Origin: Anaerolineales bacterium
GTDB taxonomy: Bacteria > Chloroflexota > Anaerolineae > Anaerolineales > Villigracilaceae
Assembly: GCA_030583885.1 (NCBI GenBank)
Contig: CP129480.1
Location: 3,040,714 to 3,104,713 of the forward strand
Direction: 5' to 3'
DNA length: 64,000 nucleotides
Positions within the stretch are counted from its first letter, which is position 1, and every line of letters starts with the position of its first letter. Position numbers and translations under genes: made by a program. The notes under the pieces were generated by a model that saw nothing but the letters and a program-made list of their open reading frames with translations, was not told the DNA's origin and ran no database searches. Below are positions 24,974-33,470 of this stretch, piece after piece.

Positions 24974-25543
24974 ATGGCCAAAGTAAAACTCAACCCCATC
25001 GTCGAGCAGTTGCGCGGGCAGATCGGCGACCTCGTCTTCCGCCGCGCCTTCGGAAAGGTCGTCGTCGGCCGCAAAGCCGCGCCCGACGAGCGCGACCCTT
25101 CCCCCGCCCAGCTGGAAGTGCGCGAGCGCTTCCGCGCCGCCGCGCTCTACGGCCGCATGGCGCTGGCAGACCCCGCCGCGCGCCAGCTCTATGAAGACGC
25201 GGCCGGCAAAAAGGGCAAGCCGGTCTTCTCGATGGTCATGGCCGATTTTCTCAACGCGCCCTCCATCGAAGAGATCGACGTCTCGGAATACAGCGGTGCG
25301 CAGGGCAGTCCCATCTACATCCGCACCGAGGACGACTTCCAGATCGAACGGGTGGACGTCGGCATCGCCGACACGGACGGCGCCGAACTGGAGGCCGGTC
25401 CGGCCGCGCTCGAGGCGGACAGCGGGCGCTGGGTCTATCGCGCCGCGCAAAACATCCCAGCCGGCACGAACGTGCGCATCACGGTCACTGCCACCGACCG
25501 GCCCGGCGGAGCCGCCGTGATGAACACCGGCAAAGCCCTGTAA
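24974..25543 (+). CDS. Conserved hypothetical protein under a LexA-like promoter
   Basis: 189 aa. The N-terminal half is basic and helical (VKLNPIVEQLRGQIGDLVF; FRAAALYGRMALADPAARQLYEDAA). The C-terminal half reads as an Ig-like beta-sandwich (IERVDVGIADTDGAELE; RWVYRAAQNIPAGTNVRITV). No signal peptide. I recall similar proteins in Anaerolineae without known function. AAGGAGG lies 6 nt before ATG 24974. It is a single-gene unit: SOS-like promoter, ~225-nt leader with tandem repeats, gene, strong hairpin. The higher GC content (near 67%) sets it apart from its neighbours. Confidence 0.8.
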   Translation: MAKVKLNPIVEQLRGQIGDLVFRRAFGKVVVGRKAAPDERDPSPAQLEVRERFRAAALYGRMALADPAARQLYEDAAGKKGKPVFSMVMADFLNAPSIEEIDVSEYSGAQGSPIYIRTEDDFQIERVDVGIADTDGAELEAGPAALEADSGRWVYRAAQNIPAGTNVRITVTATDRPGGAAVMNTGKAL

Positions 25544-25572
25544 TCCCCCGCCGCCTGCCTGCAAGAATCAAG

Positions 25573-25597
25573 AGCGCCCGCGATACGCGGGCGCTTT
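25573..25597 (+). terminator. Terminator of the 189-aa gene
   Basis: Perfect 10-bp stem AGCGCCCGCG/CGCGGGCGCT with loop ATA, then TTTCCC. The T-run is short but the stem is very stable. Confidence 0.65.
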
Positions 25598-25618
25598 CCC
25601 ATTCGGCGCGCAGGCCGT

Positions 25619-25819
25619 TCAGATGTTCTTGAACTGTTTCATAATATCGATCAGGTTGGCATAACCGGTGCTGCTGACGAAGCCGCCCTCGTTGTTGAAG
25701 GTATGAAAGACCTCGACCGGCAGCTGGATCTTCATCCCCGTGGGCGGCAGTCGCACCCCGTTCGGCAGCAGCAGCGGTCCGCTGTGCGTGCCGAGGATGA
25801 CGAACTCCTGGTGCACCAT
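25619..25819 (-). CDS. Small hypothetical protein (66 aa)
   Basis: 66 aa, MVHQEFVILGTHSGPLLLPN at the start, no recognised family. The frame is open for a further ~30 codons upstream through an inverted repeat, so it may be the 3' part of a longer or broken gene. Codon choice is similar to the neighbouring 208-aa gene. Confidence 0.4.
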   Translation of the reverse strand: MVHQEFVILGTHSGPLLLPNGVRLPPTGMKIQLPVEVFHTFNNEGGFVSSTGYANLIDIMKQFKNI

Positions 25820-25845
25820 GTTGCCCTGCGCCTGCAGGCTCTTCT

Positions 25846-25883
25846 GCTCGAAGACTCGAACGGGAAAATTTGAGTCTTCGAGC
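25846..25883. repeat. 12-bp perfect inverted repeat
   Basis: GCTCGAAGACTC and GAGTCTTCGAGC separated by 14 nt, between the 208-aa gene stop and the 66-aa ORF. It could act as a terminator stem for the 208-aa gene, but no T-run follows. Confidence 0.7.
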
Positions 25884-25910
25884 CTGCGTGGTTAATGCTT
25901 CAAATCCGCC

Positions 25911-26537
25911 CTATTGAAAACCGAGGCGGCCCAGCGCCAGGTCCAGCGCGAATTTTTGCGCGGCGGCTTTCACAAGGTCGAACATGAAAGTGGAGAACTC
26001 GCCCGCAAAGTCGGCATCCTCCCCGCCCTGGCTTTCCATCTCGTCGAAACCGTCCTGAAAGGCCTGCGCGGTCTCGGCATCGTACAACTCACCGATCACC
26101 GCCGCCAGCGAGCGCCTGTCTATCTTGATCAGCTCCGAGTTGAAGGAGGTATCCGCGAACATGCCTCTGGCTTTCAACTGTCCCTGAATGGCGTGGCGGA
26201 TGTAATTGTCCTCGATGGCAAAGACGATCCTGCCCGTCTCGATGGCGTACTTCGAGCGCGAGAGGATGTACAGGAACTCGCGCCGCACGTAGTCCTCATC
26301 CGGCGGATATTTCAGGCGCGCCTCGTAGCGCAGGCTTTTGATGCGCGAGACCGGCGCCTGCAGCAGGATGCTCAACTCCTGGTTGCTCCTGGCGCCCAGC
26401 CCGCCGTAGCGCATGAGCAGGTCCATCACCAGGATGTCGATCTCGCGCTTCGACTTCGCGCCCAGGCCGTCCCCCAGATATTCATCCAAAAACTCCCTGA
26501 CGAATTCCTTCGGTTTCTTGATCGCCGAGGTATCCAT
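25911..26537 (-). CDS. Hypothetical helical protein
   Basis: 208 aa, not recognised. Almost entirely alpha-helical, soluble, acidic at the C-terminus (FQDGFDEMESQGGEDADF). An HTH-like stretch, SNQELSILLQAPVSRIKSLRYEA read in part, suggests a winged-helix or sigma-like segment around residues 50-80. GGAAGGGACC precedes ATG 26537. It is separated from dnaA by an interspersed repeat. Confidence 0.6.
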   Translation of the reverse strand: MDTSAIKKPKEFVREFLDEYLGDGLGAKSKREIDILVMDLLMRYGGLGARSNQELSILLQAPVSRIKSLRYEARLKYPPDEDYVRREFLYILSRSKYAIETGRIVFAIEDNYIRHAIQGQLKARGMFADTSFNSELIKIDRRSLAAVIGELYDAETAQAFQDGFDEMESQGGEDADFAGEFSTFMFDLVKAAAQKFALDLALGRLGFQ

Positions 26538-26599
26538 GGTCCCTTCCTTTCCTTATACTCCGCCGCCGATGATCGTGCCATTTTCCACAGTATACACCC

Positions 26600-26712
26600 A
26601 TCATGTCGTTGCGAGCAGCGCAGCGACGAAGCAATCCCCTCACCACCCGGACACTGTCGAAACCCTTGGGTTGAGCCCCGTCGAAACCCGCTGGTCGAGG
26701 TCTTCTATAATG
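26600..26712. repeat. Interspersed repeat patch
   Basis: It holds TCGTTGCGAGCAGCGCAGCG, a unit of a bacterial intergenic repeat family whose translation reads CEERSDEA-like on one frame, and CGAAACCC/GGTCGAG units that recur near 35310-35395. No gene supported. Confidence 0.5.
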
Positions 26713-26737
26713 GAAGGAACGGCTGGCGGCGGCCCTT

Positions 26738-26775
26738 CGATAAAAAAACAGGCGCATCCTTTGATGCGCCTGTTT
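26738..26775 (-). terminator. Intrinsic terminator of dnaA
   Basis: On the minus strand AACAGGCGCATC pairs with GATGCGCCTGTT around a 4-nt loop, followed by TTTTTTT. It starts 19 nt after the dnaA stop. Confidence 0.9.
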
Positions 26776-26793
26776 CATATTCAACCACTTTGC

Positions 26794-28152
26794 TTACATG
26801 GCCGCCACGGTCTGGTCGTACAACTGCTGTTTAAGCGAGATGATGTCCTGTTCGAGGCGGCGGTCCGAGTGCAATTGTTCCTTGATCTTGTCGTAAGCCG
26901 ACATGACCGTGGAATGGTCGCGTCCACCGAGCACTTCACCGATCTGCGGGAAGGAGATCTTGGCCTCCTCGCGCAGCAGGTACATGGCGATCTGGCGCGG
27001 CAGGGCCACTTCGCGGGTGCGGTCGCGCCCGAGTAATTTCTCGGAGGTCAGGTTGAACTTGCGGGCCACCAGGTCCAGCACGTGGGCGGGGACGATGTCG
27101 CCGCGCGAGGGGATCAGGTCGGCGAGCGCCACTTCCACCAGACTGGGCGTGAGCGCCGAGCCGCTCAGGTCCGCAAAGGCAATGATGCGGTTCAAGGCGC
27201 CTTCGAGTTCGCGGATGTTGGATTGCACCTGCTTGGCCACGCTTTCGAGGATCTCATCCGAGATGTGCCGTCCGGTCCGCTCGGCTTTGGAGCGCAGGAT
27301 GGCGAGGCGGGTCTCGAAATCCGGCGCCTGGATATCGGCGGTCAGGCCCCACTCGAAGCGGGAGCGCAGGCGTTCCTCGAGCGTGATGAGCGACTTGGGC
27401 GGCCGGTCGGACGAGACGATGATCTGCTTGTCCTGTCCGTGCAGGGTGTTGAAGGTGTGGAAGAACTCCTCCTGGGTCGATTCCTTGCCCGCGATGAACT
27501 GGATGTCGTCCACCAGCAGCACGTCCGCCGAGCGGTATTTCTCGCGGAAGGCCTGCGTGGTGTGCGTGCGGATGGCATTGATCATGTCGTTCGTGAATTC
27601 CTCGGAGGAGACGTACAGGACGTTCAACCCGCGGATATGACAGGCATTGCCGATGGCGTGCAATAAGTGCGTTTTACCGAGTCCCACGCCCCCGTACAGG
27701 AAAAGCGGGTTGTAGGCGCGGGCGGGCTTCTCCGCCACCGCCTGACAGGCCGCATGGGCGAGGCGGTTGCCGGAACCGACCACGTAGGTATCGAAGGTAT
27801 AGCGCGGATTGAGGCTCACATGGCGCGCTTTTGGCTCCGGCGGCGTCACTTCCATGGAGGCGGCGGCAGGTTCCGGGTCGGTGGAGGAGGCGTTTTCGTC
27901 GGATTGCGTGACAACAAAGTTGACAGAGACGTTGGAATTGAGGATTTCGATCAACATGCGGCTGACATTGGCCGCAAGGCGGTTCTCGAGCCAGTCACGC
28001 GCATAGGCGTTGCGCACGCCGACGGTGATCATCCCGTTCTCGTAGGCCAGGGGACGCGTATCGCGCACCCATGTGTCGAAGGATGCGCGCGGCATGTCCA
28101 TTTGAAGTTGTGCGAGTACCGATTGCCAAGCCTGCTCTGCATTCATAAGCAT
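26794..28152 (-). CDS. dnaA: Chromosomal replication initiator DnaA
   Basis: 452 aa, full length. Domain I (AWQSVLAQLQMDMPRASFDTW) for DnaB contact, a short domain II linker (about 105-125), and the AAA+ domain with FLYGGVGLGKTHLLHAIG (Walker A) and VLLVDDIQFIAGK (Walker B). The C-terminal DNA-binding domain carries GGRDHSTVMSAYDKI. It melts oriC and loads the helicase. dnaN is not beside it and no clear DnaA-box cluster lies upstream, so the locus has been rearranged relative to the classical dnaA-dnaN order or oriC is elsewhere. Confidence 0.97.
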   Translation of the reverse strand: MLMNAEQAWQSVLAQLQMDMPRASFDTWVRDTRPLAYENGMITVGVRNAYARDWLENRLAANVSRMLIEILNSNVSVNFVVTQSDENASSTDPEPAAASMEVTPPEPKARHVSLNPRYTFDTYVVGSGNRLAHAACQAVAEKPARAYNPLFLYGGVGLGKTHLLHAIGNACHIRGLNVLYVSSEEFTNDMINAIRTHTTQAFREKYRSADVLLVDDIQFIAGKESTQEEFFHTFNTLHGQDKQIIVSSDRPPKSLITLEERLRSRFEWGLTADIQAPDFETRLAILRSKAERTGRHISDEILESVAKQVQSNIRELEGALNRIIAFADLSGSALTPSLVEVALADLIPSRGDIVPAHVLDLVARKFNLTSEKLLGRDRTREVALPRQIAMYLLREEAKISFPQIGEVLGGRDHSTVMSAYDKIKEQLHSDRRLEQDIISLKQQLYDQTVAAM

Positions 28153-28630
28153 TCCTCAATGTAAGATCTCAAGCAAAAAATAGGGTCTATCGAACAGCCC
28201 GCCTGTATACGCGGCTTATGTATGTGGGCCAACCAGTTGTTTCCAATAACCATTGCGGGGTATTGCGGGGTTTGGATGTTTGGGATCGACATCCTTTATA
28301 TCAGCGTGCTTGTATTCTAGCAGATGATTGCAAATGATAACAGGCGTTCAACCTACGTTAAGCTAAAAAGATTTGTTTTTTTAAGGTTGCTATATGTTAA
28401 AGAAACATCACGCATTCATGGAGTATCCCACTCTGATATAGAACGTATGTTTCAGGCACAAACACCTGCAGCCCTGTGACGACCCCCCATATATGGGCAT
28501 GCGCGGCGTTTATTCACTATCCTTGGCATAACCATCTTAACAAACCGTACTGTAAAACATTTTTTATTCCCATGCAATGAGACTCTCATTCCGGTGACTC
28601 ATTTTGCATTAACCCGTCGATTCGCATGCT
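28153..28630. other. 478-bp dnaA upstream region
   Basis: No gene is seen. It includes a tandem 10-bp TATTGCGGGG repeat (28252-28270), an AT-rich stretch near 28360-28400, and one DnaA-box-like TTATTCACT (28510-28518). A hairpin-forming ATGCAATGAG/CTCATTTTGCAT lies just past the sensor kinase stop. A single weak box is not enough to call oriC. Confidence 0.5.
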
Positions 28631-30307
28631 TTAACTTTTTATGGCGCGTGGAACCCATACAAGTATGGTCGTTCCATCGCCATTGGATGATGAAATATCG
28701 ATATCACCGCCGACTGCATGTGCGCGCGTCCGCATGTTGGCGAGTCCATGACCGATGGAGGTCTGCATTTTATCCATATCAAAGCCTTTGCCGTCGTCAT
28801 GGACCTCCATCAAGGCGCGCTCCTCCGTGGTCCACACGGCAACCTGCACATTCCTTGCCCCGGCATGCTTGGCGGCATTGGCCAGGGCCTCCTGGCAGAT
28901 GTGAAACAGGACCAATGCCTGCGTTTGCGGGAGGTCCTTCAGGTCGGAATCGGACCCGGTCAAGTGGATATCGGAGAAGGTATTGGCGCGATACTCGGAA
29001 ATCAACCGTTTTATGCCGTTCAACAGGCCGTCCGCACCGAGCTGGCGCGGTCTCAGGTCGAGGATATAGGAGCGGATATCGCGAATCGCCTGGTTTAACC
29101 CGTTGATGGCATAGTTAATGCGTTCTTTTGCGGCGCCCGGATCCTCGATTAATGTATGCTGCGCGCCTTCGAGCGACAGTCCCACCCCGTAAATGGACTG
29201 GATGATGCCGTCGTGCAGGTCCATGCCGATGCGGTCGCGCTCCTCCAGCACAGCCAGACGGCGGGCATTGGCATGCAGGCGGGCATTTTCGATGGAAAGG
29301 CCCGCCCAGGTGCCCACCGCGCTGAGCATTTCGATGCTGCGCTCGTCAAATGGGTCGGTCCCGCGTGTGGCCACACTCAACACGCCCATTAAATTTTCAC
29401 CGGAAAGCAGGGGAATGCAGGCGATTTGCTGAAAGCCCGCCTCCACCACCGCATCGCGCAGGAAATTGGCGTCCTCAGCCAGGTGACTGCCGATCATCGG
29501 CTGGCGGGTCTTGGCGACCATGCCCGGATAGCCGTCGCCGACATTGAATATATTCCGCCGCCAGAAGGCTTCCGCGGCCTGCCCGCGATGCAGGACCATG
29601 CGCAGGGTGGTCTTATCCTCCTCCAAAAGGAAGATCTCGCCCGCCTCCACCTTCATGTAGTTCATCACCAGCCCGAGAGTTTTGTTAAGGATCTCGTCGA
29701 GTTCCAGGCTGGAAGTCAGGGTCGAGGCGATGTCGTTCAGCAGGGACATGTCCACGTTGCGGCGGGTCAGCGCCAGGTCGCGTTCGCGCATCTCTTCATA
29801 TAACAGGGCATTCGCGATGGCGGTGGCGGCGTATCCGGCCAGCATCTGGATGATGATTTCATCATCCGCTGTAAATTCAGACGCATCGATCTTTTCGGTC
29901 AGGTAGATCTGCCCCAGCTGTTTATTGCCTGCGCGGATCGGCACACCCAGAAACGACGTCATTGCCGGGTGATGAGCGGGAAAACCGACCGAGCGGGGAT
30001 GAGCCTGAATGGACGGCAGGCGCATGGGCATTTCCGCATCCATCAATTCGCCGATCAAACCATGTCCCCTCGGCGGATGTACGATCCTTTTGATCTGCTG
30101 GTCGGTCATCCCAACGGTAATGAACTGCTTGAGCCTGCCGTCCTCATCCAACACCCCCAGCGCGGCATAGCGTGCATCCGCCTGTTCACAAGCAGTGGAT
30201 GCGATCCGTTCGAGCAGGGTCTCCAGCGAAACATCCTGCACCAGTTCCAGGCTGGCGCGGTGGAGCGCAAAAAGCCGCTCCTGTAATTGCTCACGGGTTA
30301 ACAGCAT
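28631..30307 (-). CDS. GAF-domain sensor histidine kinase (NarL/DegS type)
   Basis: 558 aa, cytoplasmic, no transmembrane segment. Two GAF domains (about 25-165 and 195-345; FLGVPIRAGNKQLGQIYL, GENLMGVLSVATRG) precede a HisKA_3 phosphoacceptor helix (ERDRIGMDLHDGIIQSIYG) and a HATPase_c domain (HICQEALANAAKHAGA, VHDDGKGFD, HGLANMRTRAHAVGG). It senses a soluble ligand or redox state and phosphorylates a LuxR/NarL-type regulator, not encoded in this window. TATAAT (30333-30328) lies about 20 nt before the start. Confidence 0.93.
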   Translation of the reverse strand: MLLTREQLQERLFALHRASLELVQDVSLETLLERIASTACEQADARYAALGVLDEDGRLKQFITVGMTDQQIKRIVHPPRGHGLIGELMDAEMPMRLPSIQAHPRSVGFPAHHPAMTSFLGVPIRAGNKQLGQIYLTEKIDASEFTADDEIIIQMLAGYAATAIANALLYEEMRERDLALTRRNVDMSLLNDIASTLTSSLELDEILNKTLGLVMNYMKVEAGEIFLLEEDKTTLRMVLHRGQAAEAFWRRNIFNVGDGYPGMVAKTRQPMIGSHLAEDANFLRDAVVEAGFQQIACIPLLSGENLMGVLSVATRGTDPFDERSIEMLSAVGTWAGLSIENARLHANARRLAVLEERDRIGMDLHDGIIQSIYGVGLSLEGAQHTLIEDPGAAKERINYAINGLNQAIRDIRSYILDLRPRQLGADGLLNGIKRLISEYRANTFSDIHLTGSDSDLKDLPQTQALVLFHICQEALANAAKHAGARNVQVAVWTTEERALMEVHDDGKGFDMDKMQTSIGHGLANMRTRAHAVGGDIDISSSNGDGTTILVWVPRAIKS

Positions 30308-30395
30308 GAAAAAGACACCTTGCAGACATTATAATCAATTCAGCGCGTTTTGATAGAATTTGAAAGGAAGCCAAACTATACTTGGCACAACCAAC

Positions 30396-31673
30396 ATGAC
30401 AACTTCCCGCATCTCCGCCTTCTACAAGATGACCCTCGAAGAGCGCCGCGCAAAAATCGCGGAGGCTGCGCCGCTGACCCCGCCCGAGCTTGCCCCGTGG
30501 ACCTCAGGCGGACTCTCCCCCGAAGCCGCCGACCACATGATCGAGAACGTGATCGGCTTGTACAGCCTGCCGCTCGGCATCGCGCTCAACTTCATGGTCA
30601 ATGGACGCGACGTACTCGTTCCGATGACGCTCGAAGAGCCGTCCGTTGTAGCGGGCGCCTCGTTCATGGCCAAACTCGCGCGTGGCGGCGGCGGATTCAC
30701 CGCCACGACCAGCGAGCCGCTCATGATCGGGCAGATGCAGGTCATCCACCTGGTCAACCTGCACGAAGCCAAATTGAAGATCTACGAACACAAAGCGGCC
30801 TTGCTCGAAGAGGCCGATTCCATCGACCCGATCCTCAAGAAATTCGGCGGCGGCGCGCGCGACCTTGAGGTTCGAGTATTCGATAATTCGCCAATTGGCG
30901 GTTTTTTGGTCGTCCATCTCATTTATGATGTGCGCGACGCGATGGGCGCAAACGCCGTCAACACCGCATGCGAACGACTCGCCCCAAGAATCGAGGCGAT
31001 CACGGGCGGCAAAGTCCACTTGCGGATTTTGTCCAACCTCGCAGACCGAAGAATCGCCCGCGCACGCTGCACCATCCCTGTGAAATCGCTGGCATTCGAC
31101 AACTTCTCGGGCGAATCTGTGCGCGACGGCATCATCGCCGCCTACGCCTTCGCCGCCGTGGACCCGTACCGTGCCGCCACCCACAACAAGGGCATCATGA
31201 ACGGCGTGGACTCGGTGGTCATCGCCACGGGCAACGACTGGCGCGCCATCGAAGCAGGCGCGCACGCCTACGCCGTCAAAAACGGAGGGTACACCTCGCT
31301 CTCCACCTGGGGCAAGGACGCGGACGGAAACCTCGTCGGCACGCTTGAAATGCCGATGGCGGTGGGCATCGTCGGCGGCGCGACCAAGGTCCACCCCGCC
31401 GCGCAAGCCGCCGTCAAATTGATGGGCGTGAAAACCGCATCTGAATTGGCTGAAATTATTGTTTCTGTTGGTCTCGCGCAAAACATGGCTGCATTACGCG
31501 CCCTCGCCACCGAAGGCATCCAGCGCGGACACATGTCACTACACGCAAGGCAGGTCGCCATTGCGGCAGGTGCGACAGGTGATTTAGTCGAGAAGGTTGC
31601 CGCGCAAATGGTGGCGGAGAAAGTGGTGCGGATTGACCGAGCGGAAGAGATTTTGAAGGAACTCAAGGCTTGA
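30396..31673 (+). CDS. Class II (degradative-type) HMG-CoA reductase
   Basis: 425 aa. Class II HMGR features: VPMTLEEPSVVAGASFMAK with the catalytic Glu, THNKGIMNGVD with the catalytic Lys, and [12 protein letters not shown] with the catalytic His. It interconverts HMG-CoA and mevalonate. With the HMG-CoA synthase and thiolase-like genes 2.5 kb downstream it forms the upper mevalonate branch, so a biosynthetic role is likely despite the class II type. Its last 170 bp recur as a degraded copy after the vapBC genes, and its stop codon overlaps the -35 of the vapBC promoter. Confidence 0.93.
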   Translation: MTTSRISAFYKMTLEERRAKIAEAAPLTPPELAPWTSGGLSPEAADHMIENVIGLYSLPLGIALNFMVNGRDVLVPMTLEEPSVVAGASFMAKLARGGGGFTATTSEPLMIGQMQVIHLVNLHEAKLKIYEHKAALLEEADSIDPILKKFGGGARDLEVRVFDNSPIGGFLVVHLIYDVRDAMGANAVNTACERLAPRIEAITGGKVHLRILSNLADRRIARARCTIPVKSLAFDNFSGESVRDGIIAAYAFAAVDPYRAATHNKGIMNGVDSVVIATGNDWRAIEAGAHAYAVKNGGYTSLSTWGKDADGNLVGTLEMPMAVGIVGGATKVHPAAQAAVKLMGVKTASELAEIIVSVGLAQNMAALRALATEGIQRGHMSLHARQVAIAAGATGDLVEKVAAQMVAEKVVRIDRAEEILKELKA

Positions 31674-31708
31674 CAAATACGCATAAGGTATATATTATAA
31701 ATATATAC
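31670..31708 (+). promoter_or_regulatory. vapBC promoter and palindromic operator
   Basis: -35 TTGACA (31670-31675) overlaps the HMG-CoA reductase stop; 17-nt spacer; -10 TATTAT (31693-31698). A perfect 21-bp palindrome (31688-31708: GTATATATT, centre ATA, AATATATAC) covers the -10. It is the expected binding site for VapB-VapC autorepression. Confidence 0.85.
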
Positions 31709-31721
31709 TAAAGGAGATCAA

Positions 31722-31955
31722 ATGGAAACAGCAAAACTTTTCCAAAACGGTAAAAGTCAAGCCGTCCGCCTTCCAAAAGAATTTCGCTTTGGAAGTGACC
31801 GTGTGTACATTAAACGCATCGGGGAGGCAGTAGTGTTGCTCCCTTACCAAACACCGTGGAGCACACTTATTGAGAGCCTTTCCCTATTCTCAGCCGATTT
31901 CATGGATGAGCGCAATCAACCACCTCTTCAGAATCGTGAGGATGCGTTTGCATGA
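31722..31955 (+). CDS. vapB: VapB-type antitoxin (AbrB/MazE fold)
   Basis: 77 aa. SpoVT/AbrB swapped-hairpin DNA-binding domain (KLFQNGKSQAVRLPKEFRF; DRVYIKRIGEAVVLLP) and a C-terminal toxin-binding tail (FSADFMDERNQPP). AAGGAG lies 8 nt before the ATG. It overlaps vapC by ATGA. Confidence 0.92.
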   Translation: METAKLFQNGKSQAVRLPKEFRFGSDRVYIKRIGEAVVLLPYQTPWSTLIESLSLFSADFMDERNQPPLQNREDAFA

Positions 31956-32350
31956 AATACATGCTGGATACCAATATCTGCATCGGCTTAATCCGCCAGA
32001 AGCCTCAAACATTGATCACGCGATTAACCAATTGTGCTCCTGGCGAAATTGGGGTTTCAAGCATTACGATGGCTGAATTAATGTATGGAACACAAAAAAG
32101 CAACCGCCCGGAACAGAACCAATCCGCGCTTGAACAATTTTTGCTTCCCATTGAAATTGCAGATTTTGACCAACATGCATCCATTGTGTACGGCTCTTTA
32201 CGCGCTTTATTGGAAAAAAATGGGAGCATCATCGGCGCAATGGACATGTTAATCGGCGCTCACGCATTGAGTTTGGGCGTCATTTTGGTGACAAACAATA
32301 CCAGCGAATTCAGCCGAATTCCCAACCTCGAAGTGGAAGATTGGATTTAA
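31952..32350 (+). CDS. vapC: VapC-type PIN-domain ribonuclease toxin
   Basis: 132 aa. PIN acidic residues are in KYMLDTNICIG (Asp6), SSITMAELMYG (Glu), GAMDMLIGAHAL (Asp) and VTNNTSEF. VapC cleaves tRNA or rRNA. Translationally coupled to vapB. Only about 10 nt separate its stop from the degraded second copy of the HMG-CoA reductase 3' end. Confidence 0.93.
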   Translation: MKYMLDTNICIGLIRQKPQTLITRLTNCAPGEIGVSSITMAELMYGTQKSNRPEQNQSALEQFLLPIEIADFDQHASIVYGSLRALLEKNGSIIGAMDMLIGAHALSLGVILVTNNTSEFSRIPNLEVEDWI

Positions 32351-32359
32351 TGAAAAAAA

Positions 32360-32530
32360 CGCGCTCTCGTCACCGAAAGCATCCAACGCGGACACATGTC
32401 ACTACATGCAAGGCAGGTCGCCATCGCCGCAGGCGCGACAGGTGATCTGGTGGAGAAGGTCGCCAGCCAGATGGTGACGGAGAAGGTGGTGCGGATTGAC
32501 CGGGCAGAAGAGATTTTGAAAGGGCTATAA
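32360..32530 (+). pseudogene. Duplicated 3' end of the HMG-CoA reductase gene
   Basis: 57 codons, open to a TAA stop, matching HMGR from [18 protein letters not shown] to the C-terminus (here [18 protein letters not shown] ... RAEEILKGL). It has no start or ribosome-binding site. Nucleotide identity to 31497-31665 is about 85-90% by eye, differences mostly synonymous. Same strand as the intact gene, with vapBC between them. Confidence 0.9.
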
Positions 32531-32537
32531 TAGGTTC

Positions 32538-32801
32538 GTGGATTCAAAACGCGTTCTCACCTCCGAAGAAATCTCCGCCATTGTGGACGGATGTAATTCC
32601 ATTGACCACGCACAAATGGACTTGCTTGCAAAAATGCCGCCCGGAAAAAGGATTTACCCCAGCCTCCGCGCAAGTGCCATGATACGCGCTGGTTTGCGGA
32701 CTGCATTCAAAAGGAAATTTCCAAACCTTTCCCTGTCGGAAATCAACATGAAAATCCTGGACTATCTGACTTTCATGGATGGCAAATATGGACATGCTTG
32801 A
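32538..32801 (+). CDS. Small partner of a nucleotidyltransferase pair
   Basis: 87 aa, GTG start. LTSEEISAIVDGCNSIDHAQ and SLRASAMIRAGLRTAFKRKF suggest a helical protein; no named family recognised. It overlaps the nucleotidyltransferase by 23 nt, a typical toxin-antitoxin arrangement. It begins 8 nt after the HMGR remnant. Confidence 0.65.
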   Translation: MDSKRVLTSEEISAIVDGCNSIDHAQMDLLAKMPPGKRIYPSLRASAMIRAGLRTAFKRKFPNLSLSEINMKILDYLTFMDGKYGHA

Positions 32802-33417
32802 TTTTTACATCCGTGTCGTAAAGGCATTGAATGAAATCGGCGCGCCATACATGATTGTTGGCGCATTTGGAGGCACGATCTATGGAATCACCCGCGCCAC
32901 CCATGACATTGATATCATCGTAGATTTACAAAGGCAGGATTGCGAAGCGTTATCCCAGAAGTTTCCCCTCCCGCGTTATTACGCCGACCCGGAGATGATA
33001 AAAAATTCCATCGAAATGGGGATCATGTTCAACATCATCGATTCGAGCGAAGGGATAAAAGCAGACCTCGTTCCCCTGAAACGCGAACCCGATTATCAAC
33101 TCGCATTTGACCGCCGCGTTCGCGAGACGTTCACCGACGAAAACGATGAGCCATTTGAAGCGTGGGTCGCACAACCAACAGACATCATCATCGGAAAATT
33201 GCAGGCATGGAACGAAGGCAGGTCAAACAAGCATCCTGATGATATTTTCGCCATCTTATATTTCTGCCTGCGCGGTTTCAGTAATCACCAGGTTGATATT
33301 AAAGATGTTAGCAAACAAGCAGCCCATATTGGGGCAGAAACCCTCGACATGTGGAATAAAACTCTTGCAAGGGCAAGGGAAGAAATCGAAAAAGGCGATA
33401 CACCGCGCAAGTGGTAG
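32779..33417 (+). CDS. AbiEii-like nucleotidyltransferase
   Basis: 212 aa. Nucleotidyltransferase core IVGAFGGTIYGITRATHDIDIIVDL, then ADLVPLKREPDYQLAFDRRV and the KLQAWNEGRSNKHPDDIFAIL segment typical of the DUF1814/AbiEii or DUF6036 group. With the overlapping 87-aa gene it is a probable toxin-antitoxin or abortive infection module. Distinct from the 12-kb AbiEii pair. Confidence 0.8.
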   Translation: MANMDMLDFYIRVVKALNEIGAPYMIVGAFGGTIYGITRATHDIDIIVDLQRQDCEALSQKFPLPRYYADPEMIKNSIEMGIMFNIIDSSEGIKADLVPLKREPDYQLAFDRRVRETFTDENDEPFEAWVAQPTDIIIGKLQAWNEGRSNKHPDDIFAILYFCLRGFSNHQVDIKDVSKQAAHIGAETLDMWNKTLARAREEIEKGDTPRKW

Positions 33418-33470
33418 ACACACACCGGTGTCACCGGAACATCCTTCGAAAGTTAGTTGACATTACCTTC

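Noticed and set aside
28153..28630. oriC upstream of dnaA
   Set aside because: Only one DnaA-box-like sequence (TTATTCACT) and no cluster or dnaN neighbour; insufficient support.
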